Shown here: positions 1-14,100 of the stretch, piece after piece
Layout: each line of letters starts with the position of its first letter
Numbering within the stretch: the stretch's first letter is position 1
Made by a program: the position numbers and the translations under genes
Assembly: GCA_035578155.1 (NCBI GenBank)
Contig: JAPWDM010000007.1
Coordinates: 31,780,413-31,844,412, forward strand
Length of the DNA: 64,000 bases
Source of the DNA: Brachynemurus nebulosus
Taxonomy: Eukaryota > Arthropoda > Insecta > Neuroptera > Myrmeleontidae
Direction: 5' to 3'
Notes under the pieces: generated by a model
Told to the model about the DNA's origin: nothing
The model's database searches: none
What the model saw: the letters and a program-made list of their open reading frames with translations, nothing else

Positions 1-2676
1 TATTTATTATTTGAATAAACAAAAAAAAAAAAAACATTTAAGCATCTGTGTGACTTATACAATACTTTATGTAATATCCGTTAATTAAATTGACGTTCAA
101 ATAATCAGGAATGTGTTCGATAATTGTTTTACTTTCTAAATTAATTGGGCGCTAAACAAAACATTGATGTCAATTATGTTTAATGGATTTATTGTCGATA
201 ATTTTAACAAAACAGCTGAATAAGTTGGGTGCTATTTGAACAATATGTTCAAAATTTGTTTAGACATATTATGTCTATTACAACAACATCGAGATTCCTT
301 TAATAATATTCGACGTAATTTTTTTGCAATTATGGAAATATTTAGCCCCTTTTAATAAGGAAATTTTTATGGTTACTGAAAATCACTTTGAATGATTTGC
401 TTAAAAGCTACAGTATGCAATCTGTTTGAATATCAATGGCCCTAAAACGTGTCCTTGTAGAACACCCCTGTGACATTAGACAGATACAGATTCCTTTTTG
501 AAAATTGTTTTTCGATACTTTATTGGCCAATTAGAGGAGAGACAGACGATAGATTGCATACTATAGTAACAATTAAAGCTTATTTTAATATATTTTTATT
601 CACACAACGACAGAAAATATAATATACATCAACTGTTCTAGGTTTATCTAAACGAATTAATAATAGTGATGAATACGAATGAAAGACAGAGCCACACTTG
701 AACTGCCAAAAAAAAAAAAAATACATAATGTAATACGGTTCTAAACCACACACTAAAATAACATTTTTGTCTATCTAAAATTTAAATCTTTTTGTATATA
801 AATTTAAAAAAAAAAAATTCGAAAGATATTTGTAAAAAGAAATTGGAAAATATTCCAGAAAATTTTAATTCAGAAAAAATTGAAACTTTTTTCAAAAGTC
901 AGTTGTTATTAAATCTAAAAAGAACCGATTTAATGACGGCTGCCTGTTTATAAATTTTTGTATATTTATTGTATATTTATATAATAATTAAGAAAAAGAA
1001 AACCTTAAAACCAAATAGGAATATTTAATTGTGTTTAAATTAAAAGTAGAGATTAATGGGGAAAAATTAGATTTTAGAAATATCTGCACACATATGAAAA
1101 AAGCACATTATTTAAAAGAAAAATATATATTAAATAATCAAAAATTACGGAAAAAAATGTAATTAATGAATTTTTTTATTAAAAGTCTGTGCAGTAAAAA
1201 ATAATAAATTTGGTGCAATTAAAAAAAATAAAAAATTGTTTGTTTAATTTTATTTTTTTAAAAATAATTAATATATTTACTGATGTGCGTTCGCGAAAAT
1301 CCGTTAAGGAATGGTTTCAAATTCGCTGGTTTCAATTTTCATATTGCAAAAATTTTATAAAATATTGTTAAAAGAAAAAATTTCATATCCATGTTTTTAG
1401 CACACTTCAGTTTGTTATATCCGCGAAATATGAGAGCGGTTTTTTGTATTGATATAAAAATTTTTTTAAATATATTACATATTTACTTACATGTAGTTAA
1501 AAAGATTATTAAAAAATAAAAACCGGAATTTTTTTCGCTACATTTCAAACATTTTTAACTAATCGTGTCTAATCTAAACGATCGATGTATATTTGTCGCA
1601 AATCGATGTCAATTTTTATTAACTGTTTAACAAGACTCAATTAAAAACTCATCCCCCTAGTTACGTTCCTTATTCAAAAGGGGGACAACCAACTCGTCAG
1701 TAAATCCGTCCAAAAGAAATATTCACCCGAAATTTGGCAATGATTTTCCCCCCAAAAAAAAAAATTATTTCGATAAACCCAGTGTTTAGGGTATTTAGGC
1801 TGGATTTTCAAAAAAAAAAAAAAATGCTAGTAGACGGGTCCGTTTGTAAATGTTACCTCAATTATGTATATTACTCATAAACAGTTCTCAAATAACGCTC
1901 ATCTCAAAAATGTGATCTAGATAAGAACAAACATACAGTCAAGTATGAACAAAAAAGTTCCGTAACCGTTCGAAATACAGTTACCGAGCTGATAGCAGAA
2001 ATGTTTGAAGATAATTCAAGCAACTCATCTGAATTATTTAGATTTTGGATATGGTATATAACTACAGGTATAGAGGCTTGCCTTTTTTCACCGTACGTCA
2101 ATTATTTCTACTTTTACGATTTTTTTCCGAAATCTACTAGTATGGCTAAGTTTATGCTACATTTTTGTTTTTATAAAATATTTAATGACGTCATGTGCCA
2201 GCCACCCGTAAATGTGTTCACCAGCAAAGCGTACCTTATTCATAAAATATGCCTATGGTTATAATATCGTCCATTATGACTTTACACTTATGCCGTTCGG
2301 TTTAGTTACAACACCCGTCCGGCCGCCATTTCTCTTCAAACATTTCACTTAACTGTCTGTACAGAATATATCTTGAATGTCCGTCTCTATATTCACAACT
2401 CAGTGTTGAATGTTAAAGTATAAAATTTTTAAATCACCTGAATTGTTCAAATTTCAATAACCAATAAAAAAAAAAACCTGATAATACCATACGTGTGGCC
2501 ATTTTATTTAAACGTTGACCGATAAATGTATGTTTGTCATTGTTGATTTTATGTCAATAATATAATCAAATAATTGTTTGCTCTCATATTTCAAATCGAC
2601 AACCCCATACTGAAATAATCACGCGTTTAGCTTTAAAATTCAATAATTTGTGGACTAATATGAACAAATATTGATT

Positions 2677-2681
<5 letters not shown>

Positions 2682-2749
<68 letters not shown>
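2682..2749. repeat. (TA)n microsatellite
   Basis: Uninterrupted TA dinucleotide run of about 34 units. Confidence 0.97.
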
Positions 2750-2753
<4 letters not shown>

Positions 2754-2805
2754 CTCTTGGATTCTGGTTCTCAGACTTCTTTTGTTTCAAAAAAGTTAGT
2801 CAATC

Positions 2806-2808
<3 letters not shown>

Positions 2809-2873
<65 letters not shown>
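2809..2873. repeat. (TA)n microsatellite
   Basis: Second TA run of about 32 units, separated from the first by about 60 bp of non-repetitive sequence. Confidence 0.97.
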
Positions 2874-2877
<4 letters not shown>

Positions 2878-5450
2878 AAAAAAAATAAATAGCCGCTGCT
2901 GAAAGTACAATAAATGTACTATTTTGAAACTTTCAGTACACAAAGAAATTGAAACCACTTCAGATTTATCAGTATGTTCACTTCAAAAATGAAAATTACA
3001 CTTTAAAATGTAGATTTTGGAAACGATAAAAATGAGAACTACCATTCCGTACCAAGAATAATTAAAAGAAAACAAAATTTTAACCATAAATAAAAGTATA
3101 AAAAAATCATGGTACGGAATTTTCGGAATTGGCTGATTTTTTCGGAACATCAAATCTAGTTTATCGTGTAATTTTTAATACCCTAATTAAATTATTTTTT
3201 TTTTTAAATCTATTTTTCAAATTATTAGAACATAATAAATGTGTCCAAATAAAAAGACCGATACCACACTAAAATGTAAATTTTTCAAATAAACATATTT
3301 AAATATTAATTATAAGTCTAAACTAATTACTTCGTGCTATATACAGTAGATGTAAATAAGTAATATATAAGAAATAAACAACGTATTTAACAGAAAGAAA
3401 ATTTTTTTGAATTATTTTCAGTAGTTAGGAAATGGACATGTAATGTCTAAATATTTTACGTAAAATAAATTTTATTTATTTTAGTATTTTTTACACAAAA
3501 CCAAAAGTTTTTTCTTGCTGTTAAAAAACTCAATTAGTACATTTAAACAGATAAAATAATTTTAGATAACAAAAATAAATGTTTAACAAATTCAAAAATT
3601 ATTGTTAATGTCAGGATTTTTTAGTTTAACACACATAAATCAGCCGTTAAAAATGAACAACTTTCAGAAACGTCACAAAAGAATGCAAAGTCATATTTAC
3701 AAAAATACAAAAAAATTATATGCCGCTTCTAACAAATGGTGACCGACTGATTTGTGAATGTGAACTATAAATTCCGAGCCTTTATTACTGTTTATAAATT
3801 TTTGCCAAACTACAAAACAATAATTTTTGTAATTCTTAATAAAACGAAAAACCGACATGCTGAATTGGACTCTAAAAAAAAGAAACGTTTTGTTTGTAAA
3901 TTATTCGATTATTTTAATACCATTCCAAAAAAGTAAAGGTCCTTACAGGGTATTCATATTAACTGTACCCACACTATACATAGGTGACAAATTTTTCGAT
4001 GTCTATGTTTAAAAAAAAGAACCTAAATAGCAGTATATTTGTCTATATGCCATGATTTTTGTAAACGATCAATATGAAAATTTTGAATAGATATTGAGAG
4101 TCCAAAAAAATTTACCAATTATCTCATATCTCAATATTTGTTCAAAAAATTTAAAAAGAAAACCATATTTGTTAATTGTAAAAAAATCACTGTTTATAAA
4201 AATATAATACATATAAAAAAAAGTCAAGATTCACAAAAAAAAAAAAATGTAAACGGCCCTGGATGTATTAAAAATAACTTTTCGATTTATTTCGATCGTT
4301 CAAATTAGTTCTGTCAGGACTATCAGTTCTCATTTAATGGATTCCGGACACTCAGGTTCATTACAGCCCCGAGTATTATAAAAGACGATTAAGCAAATCT
4401 GTAAAATAAAATTAGTGAAATAAATTTACTCTATCGAAAATCTGTCAAGTGAATTTTAAATGCGCCACAGATTAATTTGATTGTGCAAGTAGTCTACGCA
4501 AACTCCATAGAATTCGAAACTTCTAACAAAAAAATAAATTTATATTAACCCCTAAAATATTTTACTGGTAAGGTTCATTTACCAATCGAATGATTTATTC
4601 CTCTTTTACAATGCTGGGCATAAATCTAAAGTTTTGCTCAACCAAAGTTACCAAAAGTCGAACGATAAATTTGTTTGACGACAAATTCTTTTCTTCTTTC
4701 CAAATGAATCTGCATCATAAAAGATCAACTAGCTACTTGTGTTGAGATGCGCCAGTTACTGCCAAGATACGGTGACGCTTTCTATACATTTAAATAACCG
4801 ATTGACATTAAAAATACAACTTGGGTGTTTTATTTCGATAAGAATTCAAATATGTACGAGCCACATGTGACGGCAAACAGAACTAACTTGTACGATCATA
4901 ATGTAATATTCCTTTTTATAATGTAATATTCCATATTACTTATTAATATATTATTTCTTTATTGAAATTTGATTCGATGTATACAACAAGACCAGTAAAG
5001 TGTCGATTTTGAATAACTAATTTTTAAGCTTAATTAATTTTATAACTTCAATTAAGTCTCATCAATAGTAATTAAATAAATAAAGTAGGTTCATATTCTG
5101 TTTTGCTGGATTTTATAAACAATAGTTATCTTAAAAACATATTACATACATATTTATTATAACAATAGTAAAATAATCAAATAGAGCAACACGGTTGCAT
5201 AATCGATACTTTACGATATCTTAACTAGTCTAAAATTGAATCGGCCGATTCAAAATAATTTTTTTGTACTTAAGGTAAATAATTATTAATTATACTTGGA
5301 AATAGAAATATTAAAAATAAAATATTTCTTGAAAAAAAAAGAAAACTATTAGTGTTATATTTTTTTAAATTAAATCCTGCTATCCCTTTCTGTACCAGAG
5401 GTGAATCCACACAGGAAGTCAACTAACATTTAAGGTAATCAGCGAGTTAA

Positions 5451-5562
5451 CGACATTTGCCACGTAACATTTGCCATACGACATTTGCCATGTAATATTT
5501 GCCACGTAACATCTGCTATATGACATTTGCTATATGATATTCGCCACGTGGTACTTGTCACG
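5451..5562. repeat. 14-bp minisatellite, 8 degenerate units
   Basis: Eight consecutive 14-bp units begin at 5451, 5465, 5479, 5493, 5507, 5521, 5535 and 5549. The consensus is close to TRACATTTGCCAYG, with the two right-most units the most diverged. It ends only a few bases before the 368-bp satellite begins and shares no evident sequence with it. An E-box-type CACGTG palindrome lies at about 5545-5550. The open frame on the minus strand across it is a translation of the repeat, not a gene. Confidence 0.9.
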
Positions 5563-5567
5563 TAACA

Positions 5568-8500
5568 ATTTCGAAAATTCAAAAACTCTACAGGAATTGG
5601 GAAATTGTGAAAGAAAACAACAGTTTTTCGCAGAAGCATTTATTTATAATTATTTTGCACTACATAAAGTCCTTAAATCGAATTTTCACTAAAAAAAATT
5701 ATTTAAAATATCTCCTCGCACTTATGTTCTCCTAATACGATAATCGGATTTTTCAAAAAAATGGCAAAAATTACAAAAAATTGAAAATTGGTATTAGGAG
5801 AATATAAATGGAAGGAGGTAAAAAAAATGTGCTTTTCTTAAAAAAATTGGATTTTTTTCAAATTTTCGAAATTGGTATTAGGAGAACATAAGTGCGTGGC
5901 GGGAAAAAGTTTGACGTTTTCTCAAAAAATTAAAAATTTTCGAAAGTTCAAAAACTCGGCAGGAAATGGGAAATTGTGAAAGAAAACAACAGTTTTTTGC
6001 AAAAGCATATATTTCTAATAATTTTGCACTACATAAACTCCTTAAATCGAATTTTCACAAAAAAAATTATTTATAATTTCTCCTCGCACTTATGTTCTCC
6101 TAATACGATATCGGATTTTTCAAAAAAATAGCAAAAAGTACAAAAAATTGAAAATTGGTATTAGGAGAATATAAATGGAAGGAGGTAAAAAAAATGTGCT
6201 TTTCTTAAAAAAATTGGATTTTTTTCAAATTTTCGAAATTGGTATTAGGAGAACATAAGTGCGTGGCGGGAAAAAGTTTGACTTTTTCGCAAAAAATTAA
6301 AAATTTTCGAAAATTCAAAAACTCTGCTGGAAATGGGAAATTGTGAAAGAAAACAACAGTTTTTTGCAAAAGCATTTATTTCTAATAATTTTGCACTACA
6401 TAAACTCCTTAAATCGAAATTTCACAAAAAAAAATTATTTAAAATTTCTCCTCGCACTTATGTTCTCCTAATACGATATCGGATTTTTCAAAAAAAATGG
6501 CAAAAAGTTCAAAAAATTGAAAATTGGTATTAGGAGAATATAAATGGAAGGAGGTAAAAAAAATGTGCTTTTCTTAAAAAAATTGGATTTTTCTCAAATT
6601 TTCGAAATTGGTATTAGGAGAACATAAGTGCGTGGCGGGAAAAAGTTTGACTTTTTCTCAAAAAATTAAAAATTTTCGAAAATTCAAAAACTCTGCAGGA
6701 AATGGGAAATTGTGAAGGAAAACAACAGTTTTTTGCAAAAGCATATATTTCTAATAATTTTGCACTACATAAACTCCTTAAATCGAATTTTCACAAAAAA
6801 AATTATTTAGAATTTCTCCTCGCACTTATGTTCTCCTAATACGATATCGGATTTTTCAAAAAAATGGCAAAAAGTACAAAAAATTGAAAATTGGTATTAG
6901 GAGAATATAAATGGAAGGAGGTAAAAAAAATGTGCTTTTCTTAAAAAAATTGGATTTTTTTCAAATTTTCGAAATTGGTATTAGGAGAACATAAGTGCGT
7001 GGCGGGAAAAAGTTTGACATTTTCGCAAAAAATTAAATTTTTCCGAAAATTCAAAAACTCTGCAGGAAATGGGAAATTGTGAAAGAAAATAACAGTTTTT
7101 TGCAAAAGCATTATTTCTAATAATTTTGCACTACATAAAGTCCTTAAATCGAAATTTCACAAAAAAAAAATTATTTAAAATTTCTCCTCGCACTTATGTT
7201 CTCCTAATACGATATCGGATTTTTCAAAAAAAATGGCAAAAAGTTCAAAAAATTGAAAATTGGTATTAGGAGAATATAAATGGAAGGAGGTAAAAAAATG
7301 TGCTTTTCTTAAAAAAATTGGATTTTTTTCAAATTTTCGAAATTGGTATTAGGAGAACATAAGTGCGTGGCGGGAAAAAGTTTGACTTTTTCGCAAAAAA
7401 TTAAAAATTTTCGAAAATTCATAAACTCTGCTGGAAATGGGAAATTGTGAAAGAAAACAACAGTTTTTTGCAAAAGCATTTATTTCTAATAATTTTGCAC
7501 TACATAAAGTCCTTAAATCGAATTTTCACAAAAAAGAATTATTTAAAATTTCTCCACGCACTTATGTTCTCCTAATAATATATCGGATTTTTCAAAAAAA
7601 TGGCAAAAAGTACAAAAAATTGAAAATTGGTATTAGGAGAATATAAATGGAAGGAGGTAAAAAAAATGTGCTTTTCTTAAAAAAATTGGATTTTTTTCAA
7701 ATTTTCGAAATTGGTATTAGGAGAACATAAGTGCGTGGCGGAAAAAAGTTTGACTTTTTCGCAAAAAATTAAAAATTTTCGAAAATTCAAAAACTCTGCT
7801 GGAAATGGGAAATTGTGATAGAAAACAACAGTTTTTTGCAAAAGCATTTATTTCTAATAATTTTGCACTACATAAACTCCTTAAATCGAATTTTCACAAA
7901 AAAAAATTATTTAAAATTTCTCCTCGCACTTATGTTCTCCTAATACGATATCGGATTTTTCAAAAAAATGGCAAAAATTACAAAAAATTGAAAATTGGTA
8001 TTAGGAGAATATAAATGGAAGGAGGTAAAAAAAATGTGCTTTTCTTAAAAAAATTGGATTTTTTTCAAATTTTCGAAATTGGTATTAGGAGAACATAAGT
8101 GCGTGGCGGGAAAAAGTTTGACGTTTTCTCAAAAAATTAAAAATTTTCGAAAGTTCAAAAACTCTGCAGGAAATGGGAAATTGTGAAAGAAAACAACAGT
8201 TTTTTGCAAAAGCATATATTTCTAATAATTTTGCACTACATAAACTCCTTAAATCGAATTTTCACAAAAAAAATTATTTATAATTTCTCCTCGCACTTAT
8301 GTTCTCCTAATACGATATCGGATTTTTCAAAAAAATGGCAAAAAGTACAAAAAATTGAAAATTGGTATTAGGAGAATATAAATGGAAGGAGGTAAAAAAA
8401 ATGTGCTTTTCTTAAAAAAATTGGATTTTTTTCAAATTTTCGAAATTGGTATTAGGAGAACATAAGTGCGTGGCGGGGAAAAAGTTTGACTTTTTCGCAA

Positions 8501-11100
8501 AAAATTAAAAATTTTCGAAAATTCAAAAACTCTGCTGGAAATGGGAAATTGTGAAAGAAAACAACAGTTTTTTGCAAAAGCATTTATTTCTAATAATTTT
8601 GCACTACATAAACTCCTTAAATCGAATTTTCACAAAAAAAAATTATTTAAAGTTTCTCCTCGCACTTATGTTCTCCTAATACGATATCGGATTTTTCAAA
8701 AAAATGGCAAAAAGTACAAAAAATTGAAAATTGGTATTAGGAGAATATAAATGGAAGGAGGTAAAAAAAATGTGCTTTTCTTAAAAAAATTGGATTTTTT
8801 TCAAATTTTCGAAATTGGTATTAGGAGAACATAAGTGCGTGGCGGGAAAAAGTTTGACTTTTTCGCAAAAAATTAAAAATTTTCGAAAATTCAAAAACTC
8901 TGCTGGAAATGGGAAATTGTGAAAGAAAACAACAGTTTTTTGCAAAAGCATTTATTTCTAATAATTTTGCACTACATAAAGTCCTTAAATCGAATTTTCA
9001 CAAAAAAGAACTATTTAAAATTTCTCCACGCACTTATGTTCTCCTAATAATATATCGGATTTTTCAAAAAAATGGCAAAAAGTACAAAAAATTGAAAATT
9101 GGTATTAGGAGAATATAAATGGAAGGAGGTAAAAAAAATGTGCTTTTCTTAAAAAAATTGGATTTTTTTCAAATTTTCGAAATTGGTATTAGGAGAACAT
9201 AAGTGCGTGGCGGGAAAAAGTTTGACTTTTTCGCAAAAAATTAAAAATTTTCGAAAATTCAAAAACCCTGCTGGAAATGGGAAATTGTGAAAGAAAACAA
9301 CAGTTTTTTGCAAAAGCATTTATTTCTAATAATTTTGCACTACATAAACTCCTTAAATCGAATTTTCACAAAAAAAAATTATTTAAAATTTCTCCTCGCA
9401 CTTATGTTCTCCTAATACGATATCGGATTTTTCAAAAAAATGGCAAAAATTACAAAAAATTGAAAATTGGTATTAGGAGAATATAAATGGAAGGAGGTAA
9501 AAAAAATGTGCTTTTCTTAAAAAAATTGGATTTTTTTCAAATTTTCGAAATTGGTATTAGGAGAACATAAGTGCGTGGCGGAAAAAAGTTTGACGTTTTC
9601 TCAAAAAATTAAAAATTTTCGAAAGTTCAAAAACTCTGCAGGAAATGGGAAATTGTGAAAGAAAACAACAGTTTTTTGCAAAAGCATATATTTCTAATAA
9701 TTTTGCACTACATAAACTCCTTAAATCGAATTTTCACAAAAAAAATTATTTATAATTTCTCCTCGCACTTATGTTCTCCTAATACGATATCGGATTTTTC
9801 AAAAAAATGGCAAAAAGTACAAAAAATTGAAAATTGGTATTAGGAGAATATAAATGGAAGGAGGTAAAAAAAATGTGCTTTTCTTAAAAAAATTGGATTT
9901 TTTTCAAATTTTCGAAATTGGTATTAGGAGAACATAAGTGCGTGGCGGGAAAAAGTTTGACTTTTTCGCAAAAAATTAAAAATTTTCGAAAATTCAAAAA
10001 CTCTGCTGGAAATGGGAAATTGTGAAAGAAAACAACAGTTTTTTGCAAAAGCATTTATTTCTAATAATTTTGCACTACATAAACTCCTTAAATCGAATTT
10101 TCACAAAAAAAAATTATTTAAAGTTTCTCCTCGCACTTATGTTCTCCTAATACGATATCGGATTTTTCAAAAAAATGGCAAAAAGTACAAAAAATTGAAA
10201 ATTGGTATTAGGAGAATATAAATGGAAGGAGGTAAAAAAAATGTGCTTTTCTTAAAAAAATTGGATTTTTTTCAAATTTTCGAAATTGGTATTAGGAGAA
10301 CATAAGTGCGTGGCGGGAAAAAGTTTGACTTTTTCGCAAAAAATTAAAAATTTTCGAAAATTCAAAAACTCTGCTGGAAATGGGAAATTGTGAAAGAAAA
10401 CAACAGTTTTTTGCAAAAGCATTTATTTCTAATAATTTTGCACTACATAAACTCCTTAAATCGAATTTTCACAAAAAAAAATTATTTAAAATTTCTCCTC
10501 GCACTTATGTTCTCCTAATACGATATCGGATTTTTCAAAAAAATGGCAAAAATTACAAAAAATTGAAAATTGGTATTAGGAGAATATAAATGGAAGGAGG
10601 TAAAAAAAATGTGCTTTTCTTAAAAAAATTGGATTTTTTTCAAATTTTCGAAATTGGTATTAGGAGAACATAAGTGCGTGGCGGGAAAAAGTTTGACGTT
10701 TTCTCAAAAAATTAAAAATTTTCGAAAGTTCAAAAACTCTGCAGGAAATGGGAAATTGTGAAAGAAAACAACAGTTTTTTGCAAAAGCATATATTTCTAA
10801 TAATTTTGCACTACATAAACTCCTTAAATCGAATTTTCACAAAAAAAATTATTTATAATTTCTCCTCGCACTTATGTTCTCCTAATACGATATCGGATTT
10901 TTCAAAAAAATGGCAAAAAGTACAAAAAATTGAAAATTGGTATTAGGAGAATAGAATATAAATGGAAGGAGGTAAAAAAAATGTGCTTTTCTTTAAAAAA
11001 TTGGATTTTTTTCAAATTTTCGAAATTGGTATTAGGAGAACATAAGTGCGTGGCGGGAAAAAGTTTGACTTTTTCTCAAAAAATTAAAAATTTTCGAAAA
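5568..11100 (+). repeat. Satellite subfamily A (left block)
   Basis: These about 15 monomers carry TTTTTTGCAAAAGC and AATTTTGCACTAC, where the right block carries TTTCTTGCAAAAGC and AATTTTTCACTAC. The switch falls in the monomer beginning near 11120. The first monomer (5598) is clearly diverged, with CACTAAAA in place of CACAAAA and GATAATCGG in place of GATATCGG. Confidence 0.9.
7437..10379 (+). repeat. Four-monomer higher-order repeat (two copies of about 1472 bp)
   Basis: Monomers at 7437, 7805, 8173 and 8541 are matched in order by monomers at 8909, 9277, 9645 and 10012, an offset of 1472 bp (4 x 368). Shared diagnostic variants are CTAATAATATATCGG in the first, AAAATTACAAAA in the second, GCATATATTTC in the third, and AAAGTTTCTCC in the fourth. 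After 10380 the order continues with types 2 and 3 but skips type 1, so the higher-order unit is broken there. Confidence 0.88.
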
Positions 11101-11119
11101 TTCAAAAACTCTGCAGGAA

Positions 11120-14100
11120 ATGGGAAATTGTGAAAGAAAACAACAGTTTCTTGCAAAAGCATTTATTTCTAATAATTTTTCACTACATAAAGTCCTTAAA
11201 TCGAATTTTCACAAAAAAAAATTATTTAAAATTTCTCCTCGCACTTATGTTCTCCTAATACGATATCGGATTTTTCAAAAAAATTGGCAAAAAGTACAAA
11301 AAATTGAAAATTGGTAAGGAGAATATAAATGGAAGGAGGTAAAAAAAAAATGTGCTTTTCTTAAAAAAAAATTGGATTTTTTTCAAATTTTCGAAGTTGG
11401 TATTAGGAGAACATAAGTGCGTGGCGGGAAAAAGTTTGACTTTTTCTCAAAAAATTAAAAATTTTCGAAAATTCAAAAACTCTGCAGGAAATGGGAAATT
11501 GTGAAAGAAAACAACAGTTTCTTGCAAAAGCATTTATTTCTAATAATTTTTCACTACATAAAGTCCTTAAATCGAATTTTCACAAAAAAAAATGATTTAA
11601 AATTTCTCCTCGCACTTATGTTCTCCTAATACGATATCGGATTTTTCAAAAAAATGGCAAAAAGTACAAAAAATTGAAAATTGGTATTAGGAGAATATAA
11701 ATGGAAGGAGGTAAAAAAAATGTGCTTTTCTTTAAAAAATTGGATTTTTTTCAAATTTTCGAAATTGGTATTAGGAGAACATAAGTGCGTGGCGGGAAAA
11801 AGTTTGACTTTTTCTCAAAAAATTAAAAATTTTCGAAAATTCAAAAACTCTGCAGGAAATGGGAAATTGTGAAAGAAAACAACAGTTTCTTGCAAAAGCA
11901 TTTATTTCTAATAATTTTTCACTACATAAAGTCCTTAAATCGAATTTTCACAAAAAAAAATTATTTAAAATTTCTCCTCGCACTTATGTTCTCCTAATAC
12001 GATATCGGATTTTTCAAAAAAATGGCAAAAAGTACAAAAAATTGAAAATTGGTATTAGGAGAATATAAATGGAAGGAGGTAAAAAAAATGTGCTTTTCTT
12101 TAAAAAATTGGATTTTTTTCAAATTTTCGAAATTGGTATTAGGAGAACATAAGTGCGTGGCGGGAAAAAGTTTGACTTTTTCTCAAAAAATTAAAAATTT
12201 TCGAAAATTCAAAAACTCTGCAGGAAATGGGAAATTGTGAAAGAAAACAACAGTTTCTTGCAAAAGCATTTATTTCTAATAATTTTTCACTACATAAAGT
12301 CCTTAAATCGAATTTTCATAAAAAAAAATTATTTAAAATTTCTCCTCGCACTTATGTTCTCCTAATACGATATCGGATTTTTCAAAAAAATGGCAAAAAG
12401 TACAAAAAATTGAAAATTGGTATTAGGAGAATATAAATGGAAGGAGGTAAAAAAAATGTGCTTTTCTTAAAAAAATTGGATTTTTTTCAAATTTTCGAAA
12501 TTGGTATTAGGAGAACATAAGTGCGTGGCGGGAAAAAGTTTGACTTTTTCTCAAAAAATTAAAAATTTTCGAAAATTCGAAAACTCTGCAGGAAATGGGA
12601 AATTGTGAAAGAAAACAACAGTTTCTTGCAAAAGCATTTATTTCTAATAATTTTTCACTACATAAAGTCCTTAAATCGAATTTTCACAAAAAAAAATTAT
12701 TTAAAATTCCTCCTCGCACTTATGTTCTCCTAATACGATATCGGATTTTTCAAAAAAATGGCAAAAAGTACAAAAAATTGAAAATTGGTATTAGGAGAAT
12801 ATAAATGGAAGGAGGTAAAAAAAATGTGCTTTTCTTTAAAAAATTGGATTTTTTTCAAATTTTCGAAATTGGTATTAGGAGAACATAAGTGCGTGGCGGA
12901 AAAAGTTTGACTTTTTCTCAAAAAAAAAAAATTTTCGAAAATTCAAAAACTCTGCAGGAAATGGGAAATTGTGAAAGAAAACAACAGTTTCTTGCAAAAG
13001 CATTTATTTCTAATAATTTTTCACTACATAAAGTCCTTAAATCGAATTTTCACAAAAAAAAATTATTTAAAATTTCTCCTCGCACTTATGTTCGCCTAAT
13101 ACGATATCGGATTTTTCAAAAAAATGGCAAAAAGTACAAAAAATTGAAAATTGGTATTAGGAGAATATAAATGGAAGGAGGTAAAAAGAATGTGCTTTTC
13201 TTTAAAAAATTGGATTTTTTTCAAATTTTCGAAATTGGTATTAGGAGAACATAAGTGCGTGGCGGGAAAAAGTTTGACTTTTTCTCAAAAAATTAAAAAT
13301 TTTCGAAAATTCAAAAACTCTGCAGGAAATGGGAAATTGTGAAAGAAAACAACAGTTTCTTGCAAAAGCATTTATTTCTAATAATTTTTCACTACATAAA
13401 GTCCTTAAATCGAATTTTCACAAAAAAAAATTATTTAAAATTTCTCCTCGCACTTATGTTCTCCTAATACGATATCGGATTTTTCAAAAAAATGGCAAAA
13501 TGTACAAAAAATTGAAAATTGGTATTAGGAGAATATAAATGGAAGGAGGTAAAAAAAATGTGCTTTTCTTAAAAAAATTGGATTTTTTTCAAATTTTCGA
13601 AATTGGTATTAGGAGAACATAAGTGCGTGGCGGGAAAAAGTTTGACTTTTTCTCAAAAAATTAAAAATTTTCGAAAATTCAAAAACTCTGCAGGAAATGG
13701 GAAATTGTGAAAGAAAACAACAGTTTCTTGCAAAAGCATTTATTTCTAATAATTTTTCACTACATAAAGTCCTTAAATCGAATTTTCACAAAAAAAAATT
13801 ATTTAAAATTTCTCCTCGCACTTATGTTCTCCTAATACGATATCGGATTTTTCAAAAAAATGGCAAAAAGTACAAAAAAAAAAAAATTGGTATTAGGAGA
13901 ATATAAATGGAAGGAGGTAAAAAAAATGTGCTTTTCTTAAAAAAATTGGATTTTTTTCAAATTTTCGAAATTGGTATTAGGAGAACATAAGTGCGTGGCG
14001 GGAAAAAGTTTGATTTTTTCTCAAAAAATTAAAAATTTTCGAAAATTCAAAAACTCTGCAGGAAATGGGAAATTGTGAAAGAAAACAACAGTTTCTTGCA

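Larger units (their letters stand above)
1..5450. other. AT-rich gene-free region
   Basis: No coding region is supportable here. Short open frames (for example near 2001-2264 and 3754-3936) have low-complexity AT-driven composition and no recognisable motif. The stretch holds two (TA)n microsatellites, many short poly(A) tracts, and a short direct duplication near 4899-4940 in which the phrase ATAATGTAATATTCC occurs twice. There is also a 10-bp inverted pair, TTCCGTACCA and TGGTACGGAA, within about 3043-3120. I see no tRNA or other RNA gene. Confidence 0.7.
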
